This document shows positions 24,341 through 31,936 of a stretch of 40,120 nt of DNA, piece by piece. Source of the DNA: VFZP01 sp043755595 (lineage in GTDB: Bacteria; Acidobacteriota; Terriglobia; Bryobacterales; Bryobacteraceae). The DNA is taken from the NCBI GenBank assembly GCA_043755595.1, contig JAYUSQ010000234.1, forward strand, positions 1 through 40,120, written 5' to 3'. A program made the translations under genes and the position numbers. Positions within the stretch are counted from its first letter, which is position 1. Each line of letters starts with the position of its first letter. Under the pieces are notes generated by a model that saw only the letters and a program-made list of their open reading frames with translations, searched no databases and was not told where the DNA came from.

Positions 24341-25288
24341 ATGCCTGAGTTCGACATCGTCGGGATCGGCCTAAACGCCACCGACACCATGATTCTGGTT
24401 CCGCGCTTCCCCGCTTATGCCGGGAAGGAGCCGTTCGTTGGGGAATGGCCCAGCGTAGGCGGTCAAGTCGCTAGCGCCATGGTGGCTTGCGCGCAACTGG
24501 GATTGCGTACGAAATATATCGGCACGGTCGGTGACGATTGGCGCGGCATCATGCAGATGGAGAGCTTGCGCGGCTCAGGGATTGACCTTGAGCACGTGCT
24601 GGTGCGCCCCGGCGTGGCTAACCAGTCAGCTTATATCGTGATCGACCAAAGCACCGGCGAGCGCACCGTCTTTTGGCGGCGGCCCGACGAACTGACGCTT
24701 TCGCCGGACGAGATCGATCCCGGGATGATCACCTGCGCGAAGCTGCTTCATATCGACGGGCACGACACGCCGGCGGTGGAGAAGGCCGCTCGCATCGCGC
24801 GGGCGAACGGGATTCCGGTCACCGTGGATGTCGACACCATTTATCATGGGTTCGATCGCGTGCTGGCGTCAGTGGATTATCTGGTGACCAGCTCTGAGTT
24901 TCCGGTGCGCTGGACCAATCGCAACGATCCGTTCGACGCGCTTGAAGCGATTCAAAAAGAGTTTGGCATGCGCGTGGCGGCGATGACTTTGGGCGCGCAA
25001 GGGTGCCTGGCCCGTTTCGAAGAGAAGTTTTATTACTCACCGGCCTTCGTCGTGAATTGCCTGGATACGACCGGCGCCGGCGACCTGTTTCACGGGGCCT
25101 TCTGTTATGCCGTGTTGAAAGGCATGAGCCTGCCCGACACGCTTGAGTTTTCAAACGCGATGGCCGCGCTCAATTGCACCGAATACGGCGCGCGGGGCAA
25201 GATCGGGACACTGGCGGAAGTGGATGCGCTGGTGAAGAAGGGCGAGCGCCGCAGCCAGAGGGACTTCGCGACGCGCGCAGTGCGTTAA
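24341..25288 (+). CDS. PfkB-family carbohydrate kinase
   Basis: 315 residues. Features of the ribokinase fold: opening strand FDIVGIGLNATD, substrate glycine pair in WPSVGGQVASAMVACAQLG, and the catalytic/anion-hole motif DTTGAGDLFHGAFCYAVL containing the base Asp. It should phosphorylate a sugar or nucleoside with ATP; the substrate cannot be read from the sequence and no sugar transporter is adjacent. The ATG at 24341 is favoured since the longer open frame upstream lacks protein character; TACACT 13 bases before could be a -10. Confidence 0.9.
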   Translation: MPEFDIVGIGLNATDTMILVPRFPAYAGKEPFVGEWPSVGGQVASAMVACAQLGLRTKYIGTVGDDWRGIMQMESLRGSGIDLEHVLVRPGVANQSAYIVIDQSTGERTVFWRRPDELTLSPDEIDPGMITCAKLLHIDGHDTPAVEKAARIARANGIPVTVDVDTIYHGFDRVLASVDYLVTSSEFPVRWTNRNDPFDALEAIQKEFGMRVAAMTLGAQGCLARFEEKFYYSPAFVVNCLDTTGAGDLFHGAFCYAVLKGMSLPDTLEFSNAMAALNCTEYGARGKIGTLAEVDALVKKGERRSQRDFATRAVR

Positions 25289-25348
25289 ACAAACGAAGGG
25301 AACGGCCTTGAAGTCGTGCCTTTCGCGCTGGTTGCTCAAAAGGCCGAC

Positions 25349-25510
25349 CTACCCTCGAGTAGAGTATTTTCGCCGGACCAATCCAAGACCGAGCAACGAA
25401 GCGCCAATGAGGCCCATCGTTGCCGGCTCGCAGTTCGGCCCGGGCACGAGTGGCGCTACGAGCCGATGTAAGCGTGTTAAATGTGATGGTGGTTGCGTTA
25501 GCGCCGCCTC
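25349..25510 (-). pseudogene. Remnant of a PEP-CTERM gene, 3' end
   Basis: On the minus strand the codons ending at the TAG at 25349 read PGPNCEPATMGLIGASLLGL then GLVRRKYSTRG, a degenerate but unmistakable PEP-CTERM tail. Just upstream a different frame reads GGGANATTITFNTLTSA, a beta-strand pattern typical of the bodies of such proteins. The two are out of frame with each other, and no start codon or signal peptide connects to them. The gene has therefore lost most of its length and been frameshifted. Confidence 0.7.
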
Positions 25511-25716
25511 CTAATTGCGAAGAACGCGACCGCCGCCGCGGAAAGTATCCGATTGATGTTGATGAAGAAATCTCCTCTGGAAGTGCTTACAATTCACTCT
25601 GCCGCGTTACCAACCACGAGCGAGTAATGGTGGCCGACTTCACAATGCACGTATCGAGCCGCCGATCCGTAGAAGGCTGTGCCAATCGGCTACGAAACGA
25701 ACTAATCCATCGCGCT
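25511..25716. other. Intergenic remainder between PfkB and the stress trio
   Basis: The whole interval 25289-25923 contains no convincing full-length gene. Apart from the PEP-CTERM remnant and the small minus-strand frame at 25717-25893, nothing protein-like was found. A minus-strand peptide FINIDRILSAAAVAFFAIRR-like frame near 25520-25570 has a hydrophobic run with an Arg-rich end, which could be part of the same relic. Confidence 0.4.
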
Positions 25717-25893
25717 CTAGGGGTTTGGCTTGATAAACGGGAGGGAGGCCCCGCCCTGCAGTTTGTTCGGTTCCAGCCACAGACCCGTGGACGAGCCATC
25801 TGACCACAGGGCGTCAGCCGGGTCAAATGAGCGCAGCACCCATCGCCGCGCGCCGCCCCGCTTCCTCCATAATAATGCAATGGCCACATGCAT
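25717..25893 (-). CDS. Small ORF or gene remnant, 58 residues
   Basis: ATG to TAG, 58 residues. The last 40 (WVLRSFDPADALWSDGSSTG, then LWLEPNKLQGGASLPFIKP) read like genuine protein, whereas overlapping frames do not. No ribosome binding site is clear, and it lies over the presumed promoter of the next gene, which runs the other way. I cannot assign a family; it may be a C-terminal fragment. Confidence 0.25.
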   Translation of the reverse strand: MHVAIALLWRKRGGARRWVLRSFDPADALWSDGSSTGLWLEPNKLQGGASLPFIKPNP

Positions 25894-25923
25894 GCTATGT
25901 AGTTTCCGAAAGGAGCAACAAAA

Positions 25924-26073
25924 ATGCTTTGGAACGTCGCGATTGTTTTATTGGTGCTGTGGGCGTTGGGGATGGTGACTTCGTACACAATGTCCGGGTT
26001 CGTCCATCTATTGCTGGTTCTAGCGGTAATTACCGTACTGATTCAGGTGATTCAGGGTCGCAGGTCCATCTAG
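25924..26073 (+). CDS. lmo0937-family small membrane protein
   Basis: 49 residues with a strong AAAGGAG 8 bases before the ATG. The sequence is two hydrophobic helices, MLWNVAIVLLVLWALGMVTS and FVHLLLVLAVITVLIQVIQG, joined by YTMSG and ending in basic RRSI. This is the usual size and pattern of the lmo0937 (DUF5670) family, widespread short membrane peptides without known function that are often expressed under stress. It lies 10 bases before the DksA/TraR gene and probably shares its transcript. Confidence 0.85.
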   Translation: MLWNVAIVLLVLWALGMVTSYTMSGFVHLLLVLAVITVLIQVIQGRRSI

Positions 26074-26083
26074 AGGGATAGAC

Positions 26084-26434
26084 ATGAGCAAGCCAGACTA
26101 TCAGAAAATTTTGATCAACAAGCTGCGGGAAATCCGGTCCAGCAGTCAGGTTTCTTCCAAGGACATTGCGGTTGAGCATACTTCGGAGATGATGGAAGAT
26201 ATTCAACGGGCCGGTGATCGCGAGCTTGTCCTGACAACGCTTTCGCAGGCGTGGAAGACTTCTAACGCAGTCATGGCCGCACTTGGCCGCATTGCCGACA
26301 GGACGTATGGACTGTGTACCGCATGTGAGGAGACCATCAACGAGCGAAGACTGGTGGCGCTTCCTTGGGCCGAGCATTGTATTGTCTGCCAGGAGCGCGT
26401 GGAGGCCGAACCGGCTTTCGCGGTCGCAGCCTAA
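26084..26434 (+). CDS. DksA/TraR-type zinc-finger protein
   Basis: 116 residues. A helical N-terminal part with a coiled-coil look is followed by a four-cysteine zinc finger, YGLCTACEETINERRLVALP and HCIVCQE (CxxC-x17-CxxC). The family includes DksA, which binds RNA polymerase through the secondary channel. The acidic tip residues typical of DksA (Asp-x-x-Asp) are not clear here, so it may be one of the general TraR/YteA-type relatives. It lies between the lmo0937 gene and the ECF-like gene, a grouping suggestive of stress response. Confidence 0.9.
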   Translation: MSKPDYQKILINKLREIRSSSQVSSKDIAVEHTSEMMEDIQRAGDRELVLTTLSQAWKTSNAVMAALGRIADRTYGLCTACEETINERRLVALPWAEHCIVCQERVEAEPAFAVAA

Positions 26435-26465
26435 CCCGGTATCGTTTCGCCCAGTGGGGGACGTA

Positions 26466-26918
26466 TTGACTGCAAGCCGCCAATTGACATCGGCCAGTCC
26501 AGAGTGTGTTTGGGTGGATCTGGCGGACCGCATGAAACGAGGGGAATCCACCGCGTTGACCGAGTTTTACGACGGTACTTGCTCTCTGGTCTATGGGCTG
26601 ATGGTGAGAATCCTGGGTGAAGGGACTGCGGCCCAGGAAGCGTTGGTGGAAGTCTACGCACGCGTCTGGAGCCGGATCCAAACGCTCGATTGCCGGCGTT
26701 CCAGCCTGCTCAACTGGACGATTCTTTTGGCGCGCGGCGTGGCGTTGGAGTGGCCCGGCAGACAGGCCCAGCCATCGAGACCTGTACCGCACGGCAGCCG
26801 GCACGCCGTGGAGCGAGCGCTATTCGATGGCAAACCGGAAGGCGATCTTCGCACAGCGTTGAGGCAGTGGCGGGAGAACGATAGCCTGGACCCGTTCACT
26901 AGCGGCCAAGAGCATTGA
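26466..26918 (+). CDS. ECF sigma factor-like protein lacking region 4
   Basis: About 150 residues. VWVDLADRMKRGESTALTEFYDGTCSLVYGLMVRILG and the following AAQEALVEVYARVWSRI (in family order) match sigma-70 region 2 of ECF factors, which contacts core polymerase and the -10 element. The stretch LNWTILLARGVALEW is also typical. After that the protein ends in ~60 polar residues with no region 4 helix-turn-helix, which ECF factors need for -35 recognition. It may be truncated or a region-2-only regulator. TTG 26466 after GGGGGA is the likely start; GTG 26454 is possible. Confidence 0.65.
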   Translation: MTASRQLTSASPECVWVDLADRMKRGESTALTEFYDGTCSLVYGLMVRILGEGTAAQEALVEVYARVWSRIQTLDCRRSSLLNWTILLARGVALEWPGRQAQPSRPVPHGSRHAVERALFDGKPEGDLRTALRQWRENDSLDPFTSGQEH

Positions 26919-27108
26919 CAAGATCGATGGAAATCCGCACCCCGTCAAAGCGGCTCGCCGAAACCATCAATTCACCCTTACCGCCCGGATGGCCAACGGC
27001 GACGCCTTTCATGTCGGCGAGCGTACGCCCGATTTCGTGCGGCAATGTCGTGACCAGCTCATCTTCGGAATCTCTATCCTGAAGGACGATCACCCCGGCT
27101 CTTGTCAT
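26899..27108 (-). CDS. Hypothetical 69-residue protein
   Basis: 69 residues, soluble, with a natural-looking sequence (MTRAGVIVLQDRDSEDELVT, HEIGRTLADMKGVAVGHPGG, ELMVSASRFDGVRISIDLVN) and G/C-biased third codon positions. The ATG overlaps the stop of the OLD-family relic in the form ATGA, as if once co-translated with it. The 3' end overlaps the convergent ECF-like gene by 20 bases. The family is unknown to me; it could itself be a remnant. Confidence 0.45.
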   Translation of the reverse strand: MTRAGVIVLQDRDSEDELVTTLPHEIGRTLADMKGVAVGHPGGKGELMVSASRFDGVRISIDLVNALGR

Positions 27109-28164
27109 TCACTCTTGGCGTGCTCGCTACTCGCTTCGGCGATAGAAGATGCAACCAAAAGAACCCCGGCTTCGCTTGGCCGCGCTATCGGTATTACATT
27201 TTGCGCCGAAGCAACGACGGATCTCAAGAAAACGATGTTCTTTGCTCGATACCCAAGCGGACAGATTGGGTGAGTGGGTGGCTACAATAACCTGAAGCTG
27301 TCCGGCGGGACCCTTGTGGTCCGCAGCCACAGGAAGAGCGTAAGATCGGCATCGGTTGCCTTTTGCAATTCGACCGCCATTGTCGCTATGTAAGAGGTTT
27401 GCGTAACCGTGACCGGTATAGCGCAAGTCTTCTGGCTCTATCCCATGGTCGGCGAGCTTGAAACGAAGGTCACGCGCGATGTCTACGAGTGACTCGTCAG
27501 TACTGAAACCCAGCGATGAGGCTTGGGCGGCGCACCCCTGCTGTCTGGGCATTGAGTCCGATATCAACGGCCCCGCCGATATCCTTTAGAATCTTGTCTT
27601 TTGGACCGCGCTTCAGCCGATTCGCTAACTCCTTCGGGTCATCTTCGCCCAAAAAATGTCTCAGCAATGCGTATATGCGAGTCGGGTTGCCGGACGCCAA
27701 GGCTCTCTTCGCATCACGAAGCGGCGGAGATAAACGTGGCGAATGGTGTCCTGACAACCAGCCTCGGGTGGCGACTTGAACTGTCCCGCCCAGGTTGTCG
27801 GACGGACGGGATGACTTTTCTTGGTTTCGTCGTAGCTGAGGCCGAACACGGCCTTCTGCAAGGTGTGGTCGGTAACGGCCGATATCAGCCGTCCTTGCTG
27901 AGCAACGCTTAGATCAGCGAAAGTTGCGTCGAGTTCGAACTTTCGCTCCGCGCTGCCGAAGCGAATATCGGTAGATTCACAATATATTTCGCGGCGCTTA
28001 CTAAAAGGCGTCGTGACCAGGCGAAGTGCGTCAATGGCGTTACTCTTGCCGCCATTGTTTTCGCCGGCGAGTATGGTCAGGTCTCTTGAAGCAAATTCGC
28101 TCGTCGACCTTGCTTCCTCCCGCGGCCCCGATGCCCGTGCGCTCGGCCTGCTGCCACTCGGCAT
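27105..28164 (-). pseudogene. OLD-family ATPase/nuclease, frameshifted and internally deleted
   Basis: Pieces of an overcoming-lysogeny-defect ATPase appear in order but in changing frames. LTILAGENNGGKSNAIDALR carries the Walker A; KRALASGNPTRIYALLRHFL and KDKILKDIGGAVDIGLNAQT follow in a second frame; a third gives LGFSTDESLVDIARDLRFKL; then SYIATMAVELQKATDADLTLF in yet another; then LQVIVATHSPNLSAWVSSK, the late ATPase motif; and a decayed GVLLVASSIAEA where relatives have GVLLVEGIAEA. The Walker B region and the TOPRIM nuclease domain are missing. Intact OLD proteins are ~550-650 residues and often act in phage defence. This copy is dead. Confidence 0.88.
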
Positions 28165-28209
28165 GACAGCGATTAGTTGTATTTTGCAACTATAGTCCGA
28201 GCCGGAAGC

Positions 28210-28788
28210 TTAGCTTTCACCGGGGGGGGCGCTCGCAATCCTGGCCAGCTCCTCTGAAATTTTACTCGGGGACAGAACGAAATCAATACAGCCCGCAGCC
28301 TGAGCACTGAGAGGCATGTCGCCCGCTTCGGCCGACTCATCCTGAGCAAAGGTTATTCCTCCCTTTGCCTTGATTTGTTTGCATCCCTCAGTACCGTCGC
28401 CATCATGCCCGGAGAGGATAACGCCGATTGCACGCGCCCCCATAGCCTCTGCTAAAGAAGTCAGAAGATAATCTACCACCACGTTCCTCTTAGTGCGCGG
28501 GGAGATGACTTTGAAGGTATAATTCTTAATTAGAAGATCCGTGTTCGGAGCGCTCACGTAGACGTGATTCGCGCGGATCGCCATCGCCGTGGAAACTACC
28601 ATTACTGGCATTTTCGTGTGCCTCGACAGGATTTCAGCTAACTGACTATTGGCGTCCGGGAGAATATGAGTAGCAATGACAAGGGCCATGCCCGTATTAG
28701 ACGGCAGGCAGTCCAGGAGCTCCTTATATGCGATAAGGCCTCCAGCAGAGCCGCCAATCCCGACAATATAGTTGGGTACTTTTGCCAC
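28210..28788 (-). CDS. Stand-alone CheB-type methylesterase
   Basis: 192 residues, corresponding to the catalytic domain of CheB without a receiver. The catalytic residues are visible: Ser14 in GIGGSAGG, His41 in VIATHILPDAN and Asp131 in LSGHDGDGTEG. The C-terminal CIDFVLSPSKISEELARIA is characteristic. The family removes methyl or amide groups from glutamyl residues of chemoreceptors, but no receptor or CheR lies nearby, so the substrate is unknown. It begins 3 bases after kaiC, implying coupled expression. Base composition is lower in GC than the flanking chromosome, as for kaiC. Confidence 0.92.
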   Translation of the reverse strand: MAKVPNYIVGIGGSAGGLIAYKELLDCLPSNTGMALVIATHILPDANSQLAEILSRHTKMPVMVVSTAMAIRANHVYVSAPNTDLLIKNYTFKVISPRTKRNVVVDYLLTSLAEAMGARAIGVILSGHDGDGTEGCKQIKAKGGITFAQDESAEAGDMPLSAQAAGCIDFVLSPSKISEELARIASAPPGES

Positions 28789-28791
28789 GAG

Positions 28792-30330
28792 CTATTTCTT
28801 ACTTTTAGTTTCTATGCCTATTAGGGGTGCATCAGGAGGAGTAGTCTTTTTCATCTTCTCTTTCTGATTGTGGCCTTCGCCGACCTCCATTGGTACTACG
28901 TTGATTCCCTTATCACTCAAAATTAATTTGTGGACGTCACTGGAATGGCCCGTGCCACGAGACTTAACAATGAACAGTCCCCGAGTGCGTTTTCTACCCG
29001 CATCTTCTTCTATTTCTCTCACGACAATCCAGGTGTCGATTAATGACGAGACGCCGATTTCGCCGCTCGTGTCATTTTCTGCGGATGAAGAAACAAGACT
29101 TGTAAAAAACGAGGTTATTCCCCTGGATTTTAAAAGATCAATCATGCGGGTAATCATGGAGCGAATTTCACGTTCGTCCCCCTCGCCAATGAGACTGGTC
29201 AGGGGATCTATGACCACAGATTGTGGTTTGAAACTGTCAACGAGCTTGTATAAATCGAGTAAATGCATCTCCAGGCCAGAAAAGGAAGGCCTGATAGCCA
29301 CAATCTTCAAGAGTCCTTTTTTCAGCCATGGTTTAAGATTAATCTCTATAGAACTCATGTTTTGAATGAGTTGCCCTTCTGACTCTTCATAAGAATAGAA
29401 AATACACCGCTCTCCACGTTTACAGGTTTCTATTGCGAACGCGGCCGCGAGACTTGTTTTCCCGGTGCCTGCAGTGCCCGACGCCAGCACCGTACTGCCT
29501 TGAGTAAATCCAGGGTGCCCGCCCCAGAACAATTTGTCTAACGAGGGAATGCCTGTCGAAACTTTCTTGCCTGTGCCTGGCTGGCCGAGTCCTGCCGAAG
29601 TGATAGGAATGACTGACAGTCCTTCGTCATCGATGACGAAGGGATATTCGTTTGTGCCATGCCTTGAACCCCGATATTTAACAACACGGATTCTACGGAT
29701 GGCAATTTGTTCTTTAACCCTGTTGTCCAGGAGAATGACGCAGTCGGAAACAAACTCCTCCAGGCCATGACGGGTATAACCTTGACCCGGCTCGCCGGTA
29801 ACGATTGCTGTAACCTGTTTATTCTTAAGCCAGCGGAAAAGTCTTTTTATCTCTACGCGAAGAACGCCTTCATCTTTGATGCCTGCAAAGGGGGATTCCA
29901 GAGAATCCAGGACAACGCGTTTGGCGCCAATGGCATCAATGGCATGTTCCAGGCGAACGAGCAGCCCTTCAAGATTAAAGTCTTTCTCCTGAATATCTTT
30001 GTGCTCCAGAATCACATGTTCAAGCGCAATTTTTTTTTGTGAAACAAGCCCTTGTAAATTCAGGTTGAGCGAAGCCACGTCTTTATAAAGCTCATCTGGT
30101 GTCTCTTCAAAGGACATGAAGACGCCTCGCTCGTTGTGATCGGTCACCCCCTTGACCAGAAAATCAATTCCAAGAAGGGTTTTTCCAGACCCAGGCCCTC
30201 CAGAGATTAAAGTGGTTCTGTTTTTTGGAAGCCCGCCTTCTGTAATTTCGTCAAAGCCTTTGATGCCGGTGGGGCACTTCCGTAATCCATTATGCTTATC
30301 GGCCGTTGTTTTCCTGGGAGCTTTAGGCAT
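28792..30330 (-). CDS. kaiC: KaiC-like double-domain ATPase
   Basis: 512 residues with two RecA-like domains. CI has Walker A GGPGSGKT (44-51) and the Glu pair E75-E76; CII has GTAGTGKT (285-292) and E315-E316. In cyanobacterial KaiC two adjacent residues, Ser-Thr, are phosphorylated in CII; the corresponding site here reads GVSSLIDTW, giving Ser428-Ser429, so phosphorylation is possible. No kaiA or kaiB is present. Such non-cyanobacterial KaiC proteins act as signalling or stress ATPases. AAAAGGA lies 9 bases before the ATG. The gene is markedly AT-richer than its surroundings, which points to acquisition by transfer. Confidence 0.93.
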   Translation of the reverse strand: MPKAPRKTTADKHNGLRKCPTGIKGFDEITEGGLPKNRTTLISGGPGSGKTLLGIDFLVKGVTDHNERGVFMSFEETPDELYKDVASLNLNLQGLVSQKKIALEHVILEHKDIQEKDFNLEGLLVRLEHAIDAIGAKRVVLDSLESPFAGIKDEGVLRVEIKRLFRWLKNKQVTAIVTGEPGQGYTRHGLEEFVSDCVILLDNRVKEQIAIRRIRVVKYRGSRHGTNEYPFVIDDEGLSVIPITSAGLGQPGTGKKVSTGIPSLDKLFWGGHPGFTQGSTVLASGTAGTGKTSLAAAFAIETCKRGERCIFYSYEESEGQLIQNMSSIEINLKPWLKKGLLKIVAIRPSFSGLEMHLLDLYKLVDSFKPQSVVIDPLTSLIGEGDEREIRSMITRMIDLLKSRGITSFFTSLVSSSAENDTSGEIGVSSLIDTWIVVREIEEDAGRKRTRGLFIVKSRGTGHSSDVHKLILSDKGINVVPMEVGEGHNQKEKMKKTTPPDAPLIGIETKSKK

Positions 30331-30507
30331 GCAACAAATCCTTTTTTTGAGGGAGAATAGCTTATGTTTTACGTTGATTCACTCTGCGCTGCGGCGGGTA
30401 AATATCTTGGTGAGAAAGCTTCCCATTCCGCGACGATGGGGGGCCTCGTTTGTCCTAATACATTCCGCTAATCCATCATGAAACATTCCTGTAGGTGAAA
30501 AACCACA

Positions 30508-30681
30508 TCACAAACGGCCCCGCGCCCTTGTGGTTCCTTTGTCGCGCGGGGATTGCGCCACGGCCTGGCTTGGCCCGTTCTTTTTCGCGTTCTTCGACAG
30601 TATCACATAGTGATGCCCATTACCCGGCACGTCACGCGGAATCTCGCCTCCGTGGGCCGTCACGATTCCTTTGGCAATGCG
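30508..30681 (-). pseudogene. Remnant of a histidine kinase ATPase domain
   Basis: The minus-strand frame before the TGA at 30508 reads RIAKGIVTAHGGEIPRDVPG, then NGHHYVILSK. This matches the end of a HATPase domain (G2 box tail LxIAKGIVxAHGG followed by a PGxG turn). A TAA lies just upstream and no other kinase motif is in frame. The ~30 residues after it are polar and unrelated. Together with the CheB remnant upstream it suggests that a larger CheB/kinase gene or operon once stood before kaiC. Confidence 0.55.
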
Positions 30682-30724
30682 CCCTTAAAACAGCGCGTGC
30701 TTGTCATCCTGGTTGCGGATGCCG

Positions 30725-30925
30725 CGACGCGTGCGCAATCCGCGCAAGCTCCTCAGCGATCCCTTCGGCTGGAAGAATATCTATAAATATCCGGCTGCGT
30801 GGCGGTGTCGGGCTTCTGGGCGATAGTAATTGCCGCCGGCTTCCCTGATGCTGCTCAGCGCGGCCGCTCCGCCCCATCGTAGTCAGAGACAATGACAGCG
30901 ATCAGTTTCCCGTCCCAGTGCTGCG
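30725..30925 (-). pseudogene. Remnant of a CheB-type methylesterase
   Basis: Fragments of the last third of a CheB domain occur in order but in three frames: HWDGKLIAVIVSDYDG (relatives read ..IAVILSGxDGDG), AAALSSIREAGG, ITIAQKPD (relatives GITFAQDE) and FIDILPAEGIAEELARIAHA (relatives VDFxLPPExIAEELARIA). At least two frameshifts and a deletion separate them. It is a different gene from the intact cheB at 28.2 kb because the residues differ and the GC is higher. Confidence 0.7.
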
Positions 30926-31174
30926 CCAGGGTGCGAACTCCGCACTAATAGTCGCTTCTCCCGATTTCATGATACATCGGCAGGCATCAGATCTTCTGCC
31001 ATGCGCCACTACCCGATTGCCGACGAAGAGAACCCTACTATGACGTAAGCGTAGCAATATCGCCCGCCCAATCAGATCTTATAAAACCGAAGCGCATGAT
31101 AATCCAAGTTGGGTAGCATCTCAGAGCCTTAGATTCCGAAGATTGCGCTCACCGCGTCTATGATCCCGGCCGCG
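30926..31174. other. Gene-free DNA upstream of the rhomboid gene
   Basis: No open frame with protein character on either strand. The plus strand carries the rhomboid promoter at its end. The part next to 30925 may hold further, unrecognisable, pieces of the decayed CheB gene. Bases 30331-30507, between kaiC and the kinase remnant, likewise show only the kaiC leader and no gene. Confidence 0.4.
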
Positions 31175-31202
31175 TTGCACGGCTGAGGCGTTCTGCTATG
31201 CT
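31175..31202 (+). promoter_or_regulatory. Sigma-70-like promoter of the rhomboid gene
   Basis: TTGCAC (31175-31180) and TATGCT (31197-31202) are separated by 16 bases, close to the consensus pair. Transcription would start about 31209, 15 bases before the ATG at 31224. This excludes the upstream in-frame GTG at 31203 as a useful start. Confidence 0.5.
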
Positions 31203-31223
31203 GTGCTCAACAGCGCCAACAAG

Positions 31224-31898
31224 ATGATTCCTCTTCGAGATTCCCAACCCAGCCGTTCGTTCCCCGCCGTCACCGTATGGTTGATCGTGCTGAACGTGGT
31301 GGTGTTCTTGTTTGAGTGGTCGCTGGAGCCGTTTTCGCGCAACCATTTTGTCGGCGCGTATGGGATGGTGCCGTCCAATTTTGCGTTGTCGTCGCTCGTT
31401 ACGTCCATGTTTTTGCACGGCGGCTGGATGCACCTGATCGGGAATATGTGGTTTCTGTGGATCTACGGCGACAACGTCGAGGACGTGCTGGGTCGCGGGA
31501 AATACGTGGGGTTCTACCTGGCCTGCGGTGTCGTGGCGGCGCTGGTGCATCTGTTCTTCAACCTTGGATCGCGGATTCCCACGGTGGGCGCGAGCGGCGC
31601 GATCGCCGGCGTGATGGGCGCCTATATGGTCGTGTATCCGCACGCGCGGATTACCACGCTCCTGCCGATCATTATCTTTTTCACGACGGTGGAACTGCCT
31701 GCCTGGGTGATCTTGATTTACTGGTTTGTGATTCAGATTTTCTCGGGCGTAGGCGAGTTAGCTAGTTCGACGGGCGTGCAGCAGGGCGGCGTGGCCTGGA
31801 TGGCCCATGTCGGCGGATTCCTGGCCGGGGCGCTGTTGATTAAACTGCTGCCCACGCGCGAACCCTATCGCGCCTATCCGGAGCTGCATTGGCGATAG
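31224..31898 (+). CDS. Rhomboid-family intramembrane serine protease
   Basis: About 224 residues with six or seven membrane helices. The family motifs are all present: HGGWMHLIGNMWFLWIYG in the L1/TM2 region, the catalytic serine in TVGASGAIAGVMGAY (GxSG), and the catalytic His in WMAHVGGFLAGALL. It cleaves transmembrane substrates within the bilayer. The start MIPLRDSQPSRSFP is typical for the family. The next gene follows 38 bases later on the same strand. Confidence 0.95.
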   Translation: MIPLRDSQPSRSFPAVTVWLIVLNVVVFLFEWSLEPFSRNHFVGAYGMVPSNFALSSLVTSMFLHGGWMHLIGNMWFLWIYGDNVEDVLGRGKYVGFYLACGVVAALVHLFFNLGSRIPTVGASGAIAGVMGAYMVVYPHARITTLLPIIIFFTTVELPAWVILIYWFVIQIFSGVGELASSTGVQQGGVAWMAHVGGFLAGALLIKLLPTREPYRAYPELHWR

Positions 31899-31936
31899 GG
31901 TGAAACGGGCGGCACAGGTAAGCTAGAGATAGCAGC

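Noticed and set aside
30495..30848. 117-codon plus-strand frame
   Set aside because: Its translation is unlike a protein, while the minus strand holds recognisable kinase and CheB remnants in the same bases.
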